Source of the DNA: an uncultured Lachnospiraceae bacterium
GTDB lineage: Bacteria > Bacillota > Clostridia > Lachnospirales > Lachnospiraceae
Reading direction: 5' to 3'
NCBI GenBank assembly: GCA_947243855.1
Contig: CAMXIK010000016.1
Span: 1 to 64,000, forward strand
Length of the DNA stretch: 64,000 nt
A program made the position numbers and the translations under genes. Below the pieces are notes generated by a model. That model had not been told where the DNA came from, made no database searches, and saw nothing but the letters and a program-made list of their open reading frames with translations. This document shows positions 52,395-61,522 of this stretch, in pieces (within the stretch, counting starts at the first letter, position 1; every line of letters starts with the position of its first letter).

Positions 52395-52422
52395 TTGCAG
52401 GGGCGTTTTTTTATGATATACT
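52395..52422 (+). promoter_or_regulatory. Promoter with -10 seven bases from the start codon
   Basis: -35 TTGCAG (52395-52400), a 16-base spacer and -10 TATACT (52417-52422). The ATG of the next gene is at 52429, so the predicted transcript would begin at or next to the A of the start codon. Confidence 0.5.
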
Positions 52423-52428
52423 GAGTCC

Positions 52429-54135
52429 ATGAAAAAGACAAAAAACGAGGCATATATCGGAAAAAAGGGCATATATCTATATTTAGTGGAAAACAAAAGA
52501 CTTTTGCTCTGCGCTTTTTTGTGGGGTGTGCCAGTGGCGGCTTCCTTCGTCTTGGGCTGGCGTCTTGTGGACGAAGGGACGGTGTTCGGCACGGGCGGGT
52601 CTGTGTCAGCTTATGCGGCCAGTTTTCTATTGTTTCTGTTGGAAACCGCAGTTCTTTCCGTGCCGGCCGCAGCTTTTGCCGCGCTTATTATGCGCAGGCC
52701 CGGCATGAGAAAACAGGAAGACGAGAAGACGAAAATTTCGCCGCGGCGTATGTGGCTGTTATACAGCCTGCTTATTTTTCTCTGCTGGCTGCCGGTTTTT
52801 CTGGCTTACTATCCGTCGGTTTTTGCCTATGATGCGGAGGGGCAGCTTTATCAGGTGATTGCCCACGATTATAGCACCCATCACCCCTTATTGCATACAC
52901 TATTTTTAGGGGCTTTTTTCAGGCTGGGAGGGGCGCTTGGTTCTTACTCGGCAGGCATGGCCGTACATTCGGTGGCGCAGATGGCGCTGATGGCTTCCGC
53001 CTTTGGCTGGGCGCTTTCTTACTTATATCAAAAACGGATTCCACGGGGGGCGCGTATCCTTCTGCTGCTTTTCTACGGGCTGTTTCCCGCCAATTCTGTG
53101 TTGGCATTGAGCACTACAAAGGATGTGTTATTTTCGGCGCTGGTGATGCTGACGACCCTGTGTTTTTATCGGATGGTATGCGACCGGGGAATGCATGCTG
53201 GCAGGGGAGAACAGACGGCATATCTTGTTCTGACGGTTCTCATGCTGTTGTTTCGGAATAATGCGGTGTATGCTTTCGTGGTCAGCGCGCCGGTTCTGTA
53301 TCTGGGAATCAGGAAATGGTGCAAAGCGGCGCATATCAGGTATCTACGGATGACTTTGCTTGTAATTGCGCTGTTTGCCCTGTGTTCTTTTTCCTTGAAA
53401 GTTCTTACTCATGCGCATAGCGGCAGTCCGCGCGAAATGTTGAGTGTGCCCTTACAGCAGATGGCTCGCACGCGGGTGGCGGCCGAGGAAGAATTGGAAC
53501 CGCAGATGCGTCTGGAGCTGGAACAGTATATTCCTTCGGAGTGGGTTTTTGCGGCTTATGATCCCCATTTGGCTGATCCGGTAAAAAACCGCGCCGTGAT
53601 CCATGACGACCCGAAGGGACTGATCGAGACGTGGATTAGATTGGGGCTTAAGCATCCAGCCATCTATATAGACGCGTTTTTGGATAATTCGCTGGGACTT
53701 TGGTATGTGCTGGACACCTCTCACGCGCAGGTGTACGGCATCGGAACGGAGAGCGGTTTCGGGTATCTCTCCACGGACAACCGGACAATGCCAGCAGGCT
53801 GCGAAATCGTGGAACACAGCCTGATTCCCGGTCTTCGGGCCTTGATGGAAAAGATCGTATCGGACAATGCTTACAGCAGGCTGCCGGTGGTTTGGCTCTT
53901 TTTTGCGCCAGCCTTTTATTGGTGGCTGCTATATCTGTATCTTGTCACAGCGCTGTATAGAAAGCGATACTTGCAGATACTTCCGGCGGTGTTTCCGACC
54001 GCATATTTTCTGACGCTTTTGCTTTCGCCGACGGTGCTGGTACGGTATATGTACCCATTAATGGCAACGATTCCCGTCATATTGCCCTGCTTAATGACGG
54101 AGGAATGGGATAGCGGGTGTGAAAATATACAATAG
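52429..54135 (+). CDS. DUF6020 family membrane protein, GT-C-like
   Basis: A 568-residue protein with about 12 membrane helices. 'VFLAYYPSVFAYDAEGQLYQ' followed by 'YSTHHPLLHTLFLGAFF' resembles the first loop of GT-C-fold glycosyltransferases, where Asp and Glu residues act, and 'LALSTTKDVLFSALVMLTTL' is a DUF6020 hallmark. A large outside domain spans about residues 325-480. It may transfer a sugar from a lipid carrier to a surface polymer. No Shine-Dalgarno sequence is seen before the ATG, and the -10 element is immediately upstream. Confidence 0.75.
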   Translation: MKKTKNEAYIGKKGIYLYLVENKRLLLCAFLWGVPVAASFVLGWRLVDEGTVFGTGGSVSAYAASFLLFLLETAVLSVPAAAFAALIMRRPGMRKQEDEKTKISPRRMWLLYSLLIFLCWLPVFLAYYPSVFAYDAEGQLYQVIAHDYSTHHPLLHTLFLGAFFRLGGALGSYSAGMAVHSVAQMALMASAFGWALSYLYQKRIPRGARILLLLFYGLFPANSVLALSTTKDVLFSALVMLTTLCFYRMVCDRGMHAGRGEQTAYLVLTVLMLLFRNNAVYAFVVSAPVLYLGIRKWCKAAHIRYLRMTLLVIALFALCSFSLKVLTHAHSGSPREMLSVPLQQMARTRVAAEEELEPQMRLELEQYIPSEWVFAAYDPHLADPVKNRAVIHDDPKGLIETWIRLGLKHPAIYIDAFLDNSLGLWYVLDTSHAQVYGIGTESGFGYLSTDNRTMPAGCEIVEHSLIPGLRALMEKIVSDNAYSRLPVVWLFFAPAFYWWLLYLYLVTALYRKRYLQILPAVFPTAYFLTLLLSPTVLVRYMYPLMATIPVILPCLMTEEWDSGCENIQ

Positions 54136-54188
54136 ATTATTAAAAAAGAAGAAAAAATTGTCTAAACTACACATTTTTGAGAAGTTTG

Positions 54189-54197
54189 TGGTATAAT
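54189..54197 (+). promoter_or_regulatory. Extended -10 promoter of the alarmone synthetase gene
   Basis: TGGTATAAT with a perfect TATAAT (54192-54197); the -35 region is poor. The ATG follows after about 51 bases. Confidence 0.6.
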
Positions 54198-54248
54198 GTA
54201 TGCATAAGCGACGAGTAGTTATTTATTTTCCCGGGGGGATTCTTTACT

Positions 54249-54932
54249 ATGGAAGTGATGGTTGATAGAGAGAAAGACGGCGATATCGACAGTTGGAAAG
54301 AAGTGCAGTTGATTTATAATTCCGCCTTGAAGCAGATATCCACGAAGCTGGAGATTTTAAACGATGAGTTCCAGCACGTGCACCGTTATAATCCGATTGA
54401 GCATATTAAATGGCGGATTAAGACGCCGGAGAGCATTGTTAAGAAATTGAAAAAACACGGTTATGAATCCACCATAGATAACATGGTGCGCTATGTCAAT
54501 GATATTGCGGGCATTCGCGTGATCTGTTCCTTTGCGTCTGATATTTACCAGATTGCAGAGATGATCAGTAATCAAAAAGACATACGTGTTATCTCTGTGA
54601 AGGATTATATTGTGAATCCGAAAGCCAGCGGCTACAAGAGTTACCATATGCTTGTGACGGTGCCGGTATATCTTTCGGATAGAATTGCGGACACCAAGGT
54701 GGAGATTCAGATTCGCACGGTAGCGATGGATTTCTGGGCCAGTCTGGAGCACAAGATCCATTATAAATTTGAAGGAAACGCGCCGGAGCATATCAAAGAA
54801 CAGCTTGTGGAGTGCGCGCAGATGGTAGCGGCACTGGATGCCAGAATGATGTCGTTGAATGAGGAGATCCTACATATCGGGCAGGAAGAAACAAAAGATA
54901 TGATGCGGATTGAGCAGGAAGAGGAGGACTGA
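54249..54932 (+). CDS. Small alarmone synthetase (RelQ-like GTP pyrophosphokinase)
   Basis: A 227-residue single-domain RelA/SpoT synthetase that transfers pyrophosphate from ATP to GDP or GTP to make (p)ppGpp. The conserved core is seen in 'RIKTPESIVKKLKKHGYEST', 'NDIAGIRVICSF', 'YIVNPKASGYKSYHMLV' and 'VEIQIRTVAMDFWASLEHKI'. There is no hydrolase or TGS domain. Full RelQ length with a C-terminal helical tail. GGGGGGATTC precedes the ATG. Monocistronic by layout. Confidence 0.9.
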   Translation: MEVMVDREKDGDIDSWKEVQLIYNSALKQISTKLEILNDEFQHVHRYNPIEHIKWRIKTPESIVKKLKKHGYESTIDNMVRYVNDIAGIRVICSFASDIYQIAEMISNQKDIRVISVKDYIVNPKASGYKSYHMLVTVPVYLSDRIADTKVEIQIRTVAMDFWASLEHKIHYKFEGNAPEHIKEQLVECAQMVAALDARMMSLNEEILHIGQEETKDMMRIEQEEED

Positions 54933-54958
54933 GAGGCGGCGCGCCGGGTGACGGTGGA

Positions 54959-55978
54959 TTAGGAAACAGGTCTTGTGGTGGCGCCCTGCCGCAGGACGGG
55001 CAGAGTCGTGTAGGTTTGCACCAGCAGGGAGGGGTTTTCCAGTTTGCGCAGCAGCATGACGGCGGCCTGAACGCCCAAATCGTAAACGTCAATATCTATA
55101 ATGGTAGGAGCCGGCTCGATCAGGTCCGAGTAGGGGTAACTGTCAAATGTAAGAAAGGCCACGTCATCGGGAACCCGTAGCTGCTTTTTTTGTATGGCAT
55201 TGCAGAGACCGAGAGCGAGCAGATTGTTTTCGCAGACGATGGCGCGGGGAGGCTTCGGCAGGGAGAGGAGCGCCATGGATTGCTTGTAGGCGTCTTCTCC
55301 GGTAGAATCCGTATAGCAAATATACTCTTCGGGGATGTGATAGCCATAATCGTACATACCGCCGAGGAAACCGTTTAAACGCCGCATGGAGATATTGTCT
55401 GTGCGGCGTTCGGCAATGAAGGCCACTTTTTCATACCGGCATTCCAGCATATGCTGCGCGGCGAACTGCCCGGCCAACCCGTTGTTAGTATCGATCCAGC
55501 AAAGATGGCTTCTGCGGCTCGGATGGCCGATGTATATATGGGGAAACTGTGTTCCCAGCATAATTTTGGACAGGTTGGGAATGCAGCAGGAACCGTGAAT
55601 CAAAATGCCGTCTGCAATTCGGCGTGAAATCTGATCTGTCAAAAATGTTTCGGGAGAAACGTCTTCCGGGACGTCCATCAGCATCAAGGTGTATCCGTGG
55701 GACGACAACTCTTTCTGCACGCCGCATAAAGTGTCGAACATGTGCGGGTTGTGATATGCCTCTTCCTTTTGCAGGCTGGAGAGAAACAGAATGTTTTTTG
55801 TGGCGCCTTTGGCGAAACTGACAGCCTGTGCGTTGGGCGTGTAGTGCAATTTCTCGATGGCCTTATGGACGCGGGCGCAGGTTTCGTCTGAAATGGTGCT
55901 CCAATGATTTAGAACCTTGGAAACGGTGGAGGTAGAAACCCCGGCTTCCTTGGCCACATCTCTTATTGTAACTGACAT
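54959..55978 (-). CDS. LacI-family transcriptional regulator
   Basis: A 339-residue repressor. The N-terminal helix-turn-helix and hinge are 'TIRDVAKEAGVSTSTVSKVL' and 'HYTPNAQAVSFAKGATKNI'. The remaining sequence is the periplasmic-binding-like effector domain ('GILIHGSCCIPNLSKIM', 'VCENNLLALGLCNAI', 'VAFLTFDSYPYSDLIEP'). It diverges from the maltodextrin operon and is the obvious candidate regulator of it, with a maltose-type sugar as inducer by inference. Confidence 0.92.
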   Translation of the reverse strand: MSVTIRDVAKEAGVSTSTVSKVLNHWSTISDETCARVHKAIEKLHYTPNAQAVSFAKGATKNILFLSSLQKEEAYHNPHMFDTLCGVQKELSSHGYTLMLMDVPEDVSPETFLTDQISRRIADGILIHGSCCIPNLSKIMLGTQFPHIYIGHPSRRSHLCWIDTNNGLAGQFAAQHMLECRYEKVAFIAERRTDNISMRRLNGFLGGMYDYGYHIPEEYICYTDSTGEDAYKQSMALLSLPKPPRAIVCENNLLALGLCNAIQKKQLRVPDDVAFLTFDSYPYSDLIEPAPTIIDIDVYDLGVQAAVMLLRKLENPSLLVQTYTTLPVLRQGATTRPVS

Positions 55979-56015
55979 TTCTATTCTCCTTAAAAAATCT
56001 CACAAATTTTATTTA

Positions 56016-56044
56016 ATAGTATAGCGGTTTCCTAACAAAGTCAA
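56016..56044 (-). promoter_or_regulatory. Promoter of the LacI-type gene
   Basis: On the minus strand: -35 TTGACT (56039-56044), a 17-base spacer and -10 TACTAT (56016-56021). The spacer contains TTAGGAAACCG, similar to the operator-like site at 56137. Confidence 0.65.
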
Positions 56045-56135
56045 TATTAATATTAAAAAAACATGGAAAAAACAAGGAATTAGTGATATAAAAGAGACAA
56101 ATGAGAAGTGCGCAATTCTTGTTTTGATTGAAATA

Positions 56136-56156
56136 TAGGAAAACAGTTTCGTAAAC
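56136..56156. promoter_or_regulatory. Candidate LacI-type operator of the maltodextrin operon
   Basis: GAAAACAGTTTC (56139-56150) is an imperfect palindrome like LacI-family operators, and is followed by GTTTCGTAAAC (56146-56156). The 5' part TAGGAAA is shared with the spacer of the lacI-type promoter, so one regulator could control both directions. Confidence 0.45.
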
Positions 56157-56204
56157 AACAAATGCGGAGAGCTGGAAAAGGAAAGGCTTCGGAATGGAGG
56201 GAAA

Positions 56205-57515
56205 ATGAAAAAGAAAATAAGTTTATTATTAGCGGGAGTTTTAACGTTGGGACTTTTGTCCGGCTGCGGCGGGAAAGGCGCGAAAAACGATTCGGCAGAT
56301 GTGGGCGCTGCAAAGGATGCGGCACAGAGCGCGCCGCAGGATGAGACGGAATCGGAAGGAAGCGTGGAACAATCGTCCGGCGATGCAGTGGTGATTACTG
56401 CGTGGCATGACAATGACGAGGCGATGATGAATGCTTTGGCAGATGCGGTGAATGAAAAGCTAAAGGGGGAAAACATTATCCTTCGATTTGAAAAGAAAAG
56501 TGATGTAAGCGGGCAGATCAGACTGTATGGAACAGATGCGGCAAATGGTCCGGACATGTATCTGTTTGCCCATGATTCATTGGGTGGATTTGCAGAAATG
56601 GGGATTTTAGAGCCAGTGGGAAATTTGATTTCGGCGGATAAGGAGGGGGATCTTCTGCCGATGACGATTGAGGCGGCCAGTTATAAAGGAGAGCAGTATT
56701 TAATGCCGGTTTACTATGAAACCCTTCTCTTTATGTACAATAAGGATTTGTGGGAGGGGGAGATTCCGTCCACCACGGAGGAACTTTACGAATATATGGA
56801 GGCGCATACAGATGAGAACGCTGGAACTTATGCGCTTGTCAATCAGCACTCTAACTCCTATAATGTTGCGCCGTTTATCAATGGTTTCGGCGGGTATATT
56901 ATTGATGCGGAAGGAAATCCGGGCTTGGATGCTCCGGCAACGATGGAGGCAATCCGTTACAATCAGAAGTTTGCGAAGCTGCAGGCGGACGGAGATTATA
57001 ATACGGTGACGGCTCTGTTTAATGAAGGAAAAGCGGCGGCTATTATTGGCGGACCGTGGCTGGTCTCCGGCATACAGGAGGCGGGTATCGATTTGGGGAT
57101 TAAATCCCTGTGTGATTTTGAACTGCCCAATGGCGGCGTGATGGTGCCTTATTCGGGCGTACAGTGCCTCGGCGTTTTGAAATATGCGGCTGAGAGTAAG
57201 GGGGATGCTCTGACAAAAGTATTAGAGGCTTTGGCGGAGCCGGAGGTTGGCGTAGTGTTAGCCAATGGATTTAACTGTGCACCGGCCAACAGTAAGTCCT
57301 ATGAAGATGCGCAGGTGGCTTCCAACGAGATGATTTTGGCAATGGAAAGAAGTGCGCAGAAGGCGGTTCCTATGTCGAATATTCCGGAGATGAGCGTAAT
57401 GTGGGGGCCGGCTGAATCGTTGCTGGCGGCAGTCAATAAATCCGGCGAGGATGTGGAAGACGCTGCGGCGAGATATCAGAACGAGGCGTTACAGGCGATT
57501 AAGGATATGCAGTAA
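56205..57515 (+). CDS. Maltodextrin-type ABC transporter substrate-binding lipoprotein
   Basis: A 436-residue lipoprotein: signal peptide, lipobox 'LSGC', an acidic Ser/Gln-rich linker to about residue 62, then a MalE-type fold ('VVITAWHDNDEAMMNALADA', 'GPDMYLFAHDSLGGFAEMGI', 'YLMPVYYETLLFMYNKDLWE', 'AAIIGGPWLVSGI'). With MalF- and MalG-like genes and an intracellular GH13 hydrolase downstream, a maltose or maltodextrin ligand is likely. GGAGGG precedes the ATG. Confidence 0.92.
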   Translation: MKKKISLLLAGVLTLGLLSGCGGKGAKNDSADVGAAKDAAQSAPQDETESEGSVEQSSGDAVVITAWHDNDEAMMNALADAVNEKLKGENIILRFEKKSDVSGQIRLYGTDAANGPDMYLFAHDSLGGFAEMGILEPVGNLISADKEGDLLPMTIEAASYKGEQYLMPVYYETLLFMYNKDLWEGEIPSTTEELYEYMEAHTDENAGTYALVNQHSNSYNVAPFINGFGGYIIDAEGNPGLDAPATMEAIRYNQKFAKLQADGDYNTVTALFNEGKAAAIIGGPWLVSGIQEAGIDLGIKSLCDFELPNGGVMVPYSGVQCLGVLKYAAESKGDALTKVLEALAEPEVGVVLANGFNCAPANSKSYEDAQVASNEMILAMERSAQKAVPMSNIPEMSVMWGPAESLLAAVNKSGEDVEDAAARYQNEALQAIKDMQ

Positions 57516-57572
57516 ATGCAAGCCGGGGCGCGCACGGTTTGGCGCGTTCCGGCGTTGCGAGAGGGAAAAAGG

Positions 57573-58460
57573 ATGAAAAAGATAAAAAAGGCAATATTGC
57601 CGTGGCTGTACAGCGTTCCGGCTTACGCGCTGATCGGGGTTATCGTGCTGTTTCCGATCCTGTATACGGGATACATTTCTCTGACCAATATGAATCTTTA
57701 TCACTGGCAGGATTATCGTTTTGTGGGAATAGAGAATTATGTGAGGGCGCTTGGAAAAATTGATTCGGGATTTCTTTCGGCTGTGGGGACGACAATCATT
57801 TGGACGGCGGTAAATATGCTGCTGGATGTGACGCTTGCCTATGTGATGGCGGTGGGGCTGAACGTGGAGGGACTGCGTGCCAAGAGAATATACAAAACGC
57901 TGCTGATATTTCCATGGGCGATGCCAGCATATGTTTCCATTCTGGTCTGGCGGGTGGGTATGTTTAATACGGAGTTTGGTTTGCTGAACAAACTGCTGGT
58001 TGCCATGGGAGGTACAAAGACAGATTTTCTGTCAAAAAACGTGTCGGCGTTCCTTTCCTGTATGACATTAAATTTATGGATGTCCCTGCCTTATATGATT
58101 ATTATGATCGACGGCGCCCTGCAAAGTATTGACAGGAGCATGTATGAAAGTGCGGAGCTGGAAGGAGCAAATGCGTGGCAGAAAAACCTGTATATCACCA
58201 TTCCTTCTCTGAAAAAGATCATGGCGCCCGTGGTGGTCATGACAACCTTTACGACCTTTAAACAGTTTGACATTGTGTATTTGCTGACGATGCAGAAGGG
58301 ATCAGTGTCGGGTTCAACGATGCAGACAATTATTACCTATGCGCATCAGAATGCGTTTGTCTCCAATAATTATGGGCTGTCATCAGCGGTGTCTATCGTG
58401 ATTTTTGCAATTATTATCGTATTTTCCGCGTGGACAAACAGAGGAACAACAGAGGCGTAA
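57573..58460 (+). CDS. Sugar ABC transporter permease, MalF-like
   Basis: A 296-residue permease with six membrane helices. 'LPWLYSVPAYALIGVIVLFP' is the first helix, and the ATPase-coupling loop is 'MYESAELEGANAWQKNLYITIP' (core ESAELEGANAWQK). The start at 57573 follows GAGAGGGAAAAAGG; the longer reading from 57516 begins at the stop of the binding-protein gene and has no ribosome site. It lacks the large second outer loop of E. coli MalF, as is usual in Gram-positives. Confidence 0.93.
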   Translation: MKKIKKAILPWLYSVPAYALIGVIVLFPILYTGYISLTNMNLYHWQDYRFVGIENYVRALGKIDSGFLSAVGTTIIWTAVNMLLDVTLAYVMAVGLNVEGLRAKRIYKTLLIFPWAMPAYVSILVWRVGMFNTEFGLLNKLLVAMGGTKTDFLSKNVSAFLSCMTLNLWMSLPYMIIMIDGALQSIDRSMYESAELEGANAWQKNLYITIPSLKKIMAPVVVMTTFTTFKQFDIVYLLTMQKGSVSGSTMQTIITYAHQNAFVSNNYGLSSAVSIVIFAIIIVFSAWTNRGTTEA

Positions 58461-58481
58461 ACGCTTCGGAATGGAGAAATG

Positions 58482-59324
58482 ATGGGAAAAACCATGAATA
58501 AAAAAATCAAGCTTGCGGTGCTGAATCTGTTTTATGTTTGTGTCTGTCTGTTGGGACTGGTGCCGATTTTATATATTCTTCTGCTGTCTGTCAGCGGCGG
58601 GAGCGGAGCGCTGACGACAGGAAATACTGTATTTCCGGAGCGGTTTACGGTGGAAAATTATCGCAGGATTTTGGTGGAAGAGCCGTTTCTCAGATGGCTT
58701 TTCAATTCCGCGGCGTTGAGCGTGGGAACGATGGTTATTGCCATGGGTACGAGTGTGACGGCGTCTTACGCTTTTTCGAGATTCCGTTTTCGTGGGAGAA
58801 ATGCCGCGATGCAGCTTCTTCTTCTGCTTAATGCGTTCCCGCAGATTCTTTCTATGTTTGCCATATTCAGGCTGTTTCGTCTGTTGAATCTGTTGGATTC
58901 CCACGGGGGATTGATTTTCATATACGCGGGGAGCATGTGCATTTTCGGGATCTGGAATATGAAGGGGTATTTTGATTCCATTCCGATTGAAATTGAGGAG
59001 GCATCGAAGATTGACGGCGCGGGGAACCTACAGTTGATTGTAAAAATCATTTTGCCGCTTGCGCGTCCGGCCATTATTGTGACGGCGGTGATGATACTGA
59101 TTTTTGTCTGGAATGAATATTTATTTGCCACTACTTTTATGATGAGAGAGGAGAGCTATACGCTGGCCGGAGGTCTCTATCAGCTGCAAGCAAATGATTA
59201 CAGCCGTAGCTGGCCGTTGTTTTCTGCTGCTGCGATGCTGGTTTCCATACCTATCTTGATTGTATTCTTCTGCGTTCAGAAGTACATGGTGTCGGGGCTG
59301 ACGGCGGGCGGCGTCAAGCAGTAG
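58482..59324 (+). CDS. Sugar ABC transporter permease, MalG-like
   Basis: About 280 residues, six membrane helices. The coupling loop 'PIEIEEASKIDGAGNLQLIV' and the downstream 'PLARPAIIVTAVMILIFVWNEY' (core WNEYLFATTFM region) are characteristic of MalG. GGAG lies just before the paired ATG codons at 58479 and 58482. No ATPase gene is in the operon, so a shared MsmX-type ATPase encoded elsewhere probably energises the importer. Confidence 0.93.
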   Translation: MGKTMNKKIKLAVLNLFYVCVCLLGLVPILYILLLSVSGGSGALTTGNTVFPERFTVENYRRILVEEPFLRWLFNSAALSVGTMVIAMGTSVTASYAFSRFRFRGRNAAMQLLLLLNAFPQILSMFAIFRLFRLLNLLDSHGGLIFIYAGSMCIFGIWNMKGYFDSIPIEIEEASKIDGAGNLQLIVKIILPLARPAIIVTAVMILIFVWNEYLFATTFMMREESYTLAGGLYQLQANDYSRSWPLFSAAAMLVSIPILIVFFCVQKYMVSGLTAGGVKQ

Positions 59325-59376
59325 CGTTTAAAATGCCGGAGCATTTACGTGGGAAATGACCGGAACGGAGGAAAAT

Positions 59377-61125
59377 ATGAATAGGAGTGCGGTTTTACAT
59401 ATACCGATGTCCCAATATGCGTTTGCGGAGGCGGAAGACAGGTTTGTGATACGTCTTCGGGCGCAAAAGGGGGACTTGGATAACTGTGTGCTTTTTTACG
59501 GTGACAGGGCGTGTACTGCTTCGCCAGTGCAATTTACGAAAATTGCCATGGAGAGGCGTTATCAGGACGAACTGTATGATTTCTATGAGGCGGTACTGGC
59601 GCCGTGTCCTGTACGGATCTGCTATTATTTTGAATTGGTGAAAGGGGAGGAAACGGTCTATTATTATGCGGACGCTTTTCATCATGATCTGCCAGACCTG
59701 ATCATGTCGGACGGATATGTGGTGGAGGGAAGGAGCGAATACTATCAATATCCTTATATCATGCGTGCGGAAGTGCAGAGTCTGCCGCAATGGTTTCAGG
59801 AGGCGGTGGTTTATAATATTTTTCCGGACAGTTTTGCGGACGGAGCAGAAAGCCTTTCGGGCATATCAAAAGAGGTGGCGGGGGCTGACGGCAGGGTTAG
59901 CAAAAGCCGCTTGGGAGGCACGATCCGCGGGATTACGGAAAATCTTGGGTATATTTGCGGCCTTGGGTTTAACTGCCTGTACCTGAATCCCGTTTTTCGG
60001 GCGGGGGAGTATCATAAATATGATATTTTGGATTACTTTCACGTTGATCCCTGCATGGGAACGGACGAAGATTTCCGCGCGCTGGTGGAAGCGGTTCATG
60101 CGCGGGGAATGCACATTATCATCGACGGCGTTTTTAACCATTGCAGCTGGTATTTTCCGCAGTTCACGGATGTGGTGGAAAAAGGAGAAGCCTCTGTTTA
60201 CCGTGATTGGTTTTATGAGCTGTCCTTTCCGGTACGGCGGCCTGACGAAGAGGAGAAGCCGGAGTATGCCTGTTTTGCTTATGAACGAAAAATGCCCAAG
60301 CTGAATACCGCAAATTTACAGGTGCAGGAGTATTTTGCGGAGGTTGGCCGATATTGGGTGGAACATTTTCACGTGGATGGCTGGCGCTTGGATGTGGCTA
60401 ACGAGGTGGATAAAAATTTCTGGCGCAGATTCAGGATGGCTGTGCGGGAGGCTGATTCGGAAGCGGTTTTAATCGGAGAGGTATGGGAAAATGCGGAAGT
60501 ATGGTTGAGAGGGGATATGTTTGATTCTGTCATGAATTATGATTTTAGAAAGCACTGCCGCGATTTTTTTGCACTGCAAAAAACAGGGGAGGACGGGTTC
60601 GCGTGGGGAATGACGGATATGTATCTACGCTATCCGAATCAGGTAAGCCGTGGACAGTTGAATCTTTTGGACAGTCATGATGTGCCGCGTTTCTACAGTT
60701 TGTGCGGAGAAGATTATGAGCGGTGGCAGGCGGCGTTTTTGTGTCTTTGCATGGCGCCGGGAGTGCCCAGTGTTTTTTATGGGGATGAACGGAGGATCAG
60801 CGGGTTACGGGAGAACGAATACAGAAGCGCAATGCCTTGGGAGCGCGGATGTATGGAGGCGCGGGACTTTGTAAAGAAAGCGATTAATATACGGAAAACA
60901 TGGATTGAGCCGTGCGCCGAGTGGGTTGTGAACGTGGCGGATGCGCAGGAAAATCTTCTGGTTTTTGAAAGAGTGGGAACAAAGCGCGTGCGGGTTTTGA
61001 TTCATCGGGGCGGCGATAAGAAAAATGTGGAAACTTTTCTCTCGGGCGGAAAGATTTTGCTACAGGAAAGGATGGAAGGACGCTGTCTTTGCAGGAATGG
61101 ATTTGCGGTGTGTCTGTTTGAATAA
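59377..61125 (+). CDS. GH13 alpha-glucan hydrolase (neopullulanase/cyclomaltodextrinase type)
   Basis: A 582-residue enzyme. Residues 1-115 resemble the CBM34-like N-terminal domain of the GH13_20 group. The barrel has 'QEAVVYNIFPDSFADG', region I 'DGVFNHCSW' (about 250), region II 'GWRLDVANE' with the nucleophile Asp (about 338), region III 'IGEVWE' with the acid Glu (about 369), and region IV 'LLDSHD' (about 434). All catalytic residues are present. It has no signal peptide, so it splits imported maltodextrins or cyclodextrins in the cytoplasm. GGAGGAAAAT precedes the ATG at 59377. Confidence 0.92.
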   Translation: MNRSAVLHIPMSQYAFAEAEDRFVIRLRAQKGDLDNCVLFYGDRACTASPVQFTKIAMERRYQDELYDFYEAVLAPCPVRICYYFELVKGEETVYYYADAFHHDLPDLIMSDGYVVEGRSEYYQYPYIMRAEVQSLPQWFQEAVVYNIFPDSFADGAESLSGISKEVAGADGRVSKSRLGGTIRGITENLGYICGLGFNCLYLNPVFRAGEYHKYDILDYFHVDPCMGTDEDFRALVEAVHARGMHIIIDGVFNHCSWYFPQFTDVVEKGEASVYRDWFYELSFPVRRPDEEEKPEYACFAYERKMPKLNTANLQVQEYFAEVGRYWVEHFHVDGWRLDVANEVDKNFWRRFRMAVREADSEAVLIGEVWENAEVWLRGDMFDSVMNYDFRKHCRDFFALQKTGEDGFAWGMTDMYLRYPNQVSRGQLNLLDSHDVPRFYSLCGEDYERWQAAFLCLCMAPGVPSVFYGDERRISGLRENEYRSAMPWERGCMEARDFVKKAINIRKTWIEPCAEWVVNVADAQENLLVFERVGTKRVRVLIHRGGDKKNVETFLSGGKILLQERMEGRCLCRNGFAVCLFE

Positions 61126-61133
61126 AAAAGAAG

Positions 61134-61160
61134 GAGCCGGAGAATTTCCGGCTCTGTTTA
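61134..61160 (+). terminator. Terminator of the maltodextrin operon
   Basis: GAGCCGGA (61134-61141) pairs with TCCGGCTC (61147-61154), followed by TGTTTAT. Confidence 0.8.
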
Positions 61161-61436
61161 TACGCGTAAAATGAGGAGTGCCCAGACACCTTTCGGCGCC
61201 CGGGCTATTATGAAAAAATTTATCTATGTGTGTATTAACTACACGACATTTCGCTTGTTTGTCTATGTGATTATTGTACCCGTAAAATATGAATAAATTA
61301 TGAACAATATGTAAAGTTATAGTTAATATTTCTAAATATATAAAAAATACAAAGAAAAAATTGTGCAAAATACACAATAAATGAAAGCGGCCGGAAGGGA
61401 AAAAGAAAACGAAAACACCGCGGCTGCTTTTCTTTA

Positions 61437-61465
61437 TTGTAAAAACGGCGGAAAAGTGATAAAAT
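61437..61465 (+). promoter_or_regulatory. Promoter of the coiled-coil membrane protein
   Basis: -35 TTGTAA (61437-61442), a 17-base spacer and -10 TAAAAT (61460-61465), 57 bases before the ATG. Confidence 0.65.
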
Positions 61466-61522
61466 GCAAACATAGTTTTGCGGATTTTTTTACAAAATGG
61501 GAAATAATAGGAGAGGAATACT

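Larger units (their letters stand above)
61126..61522. other. Intergenic region without a gene
   Basis: After the terminator at 61134 there is an AT-rich stretch (61260-61400) with no convincing reading frame, then a GC-richer piece and the promoter of the coiled-coil protein at 61437-61465. Nothing else is seen. Confidence 0.6.
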
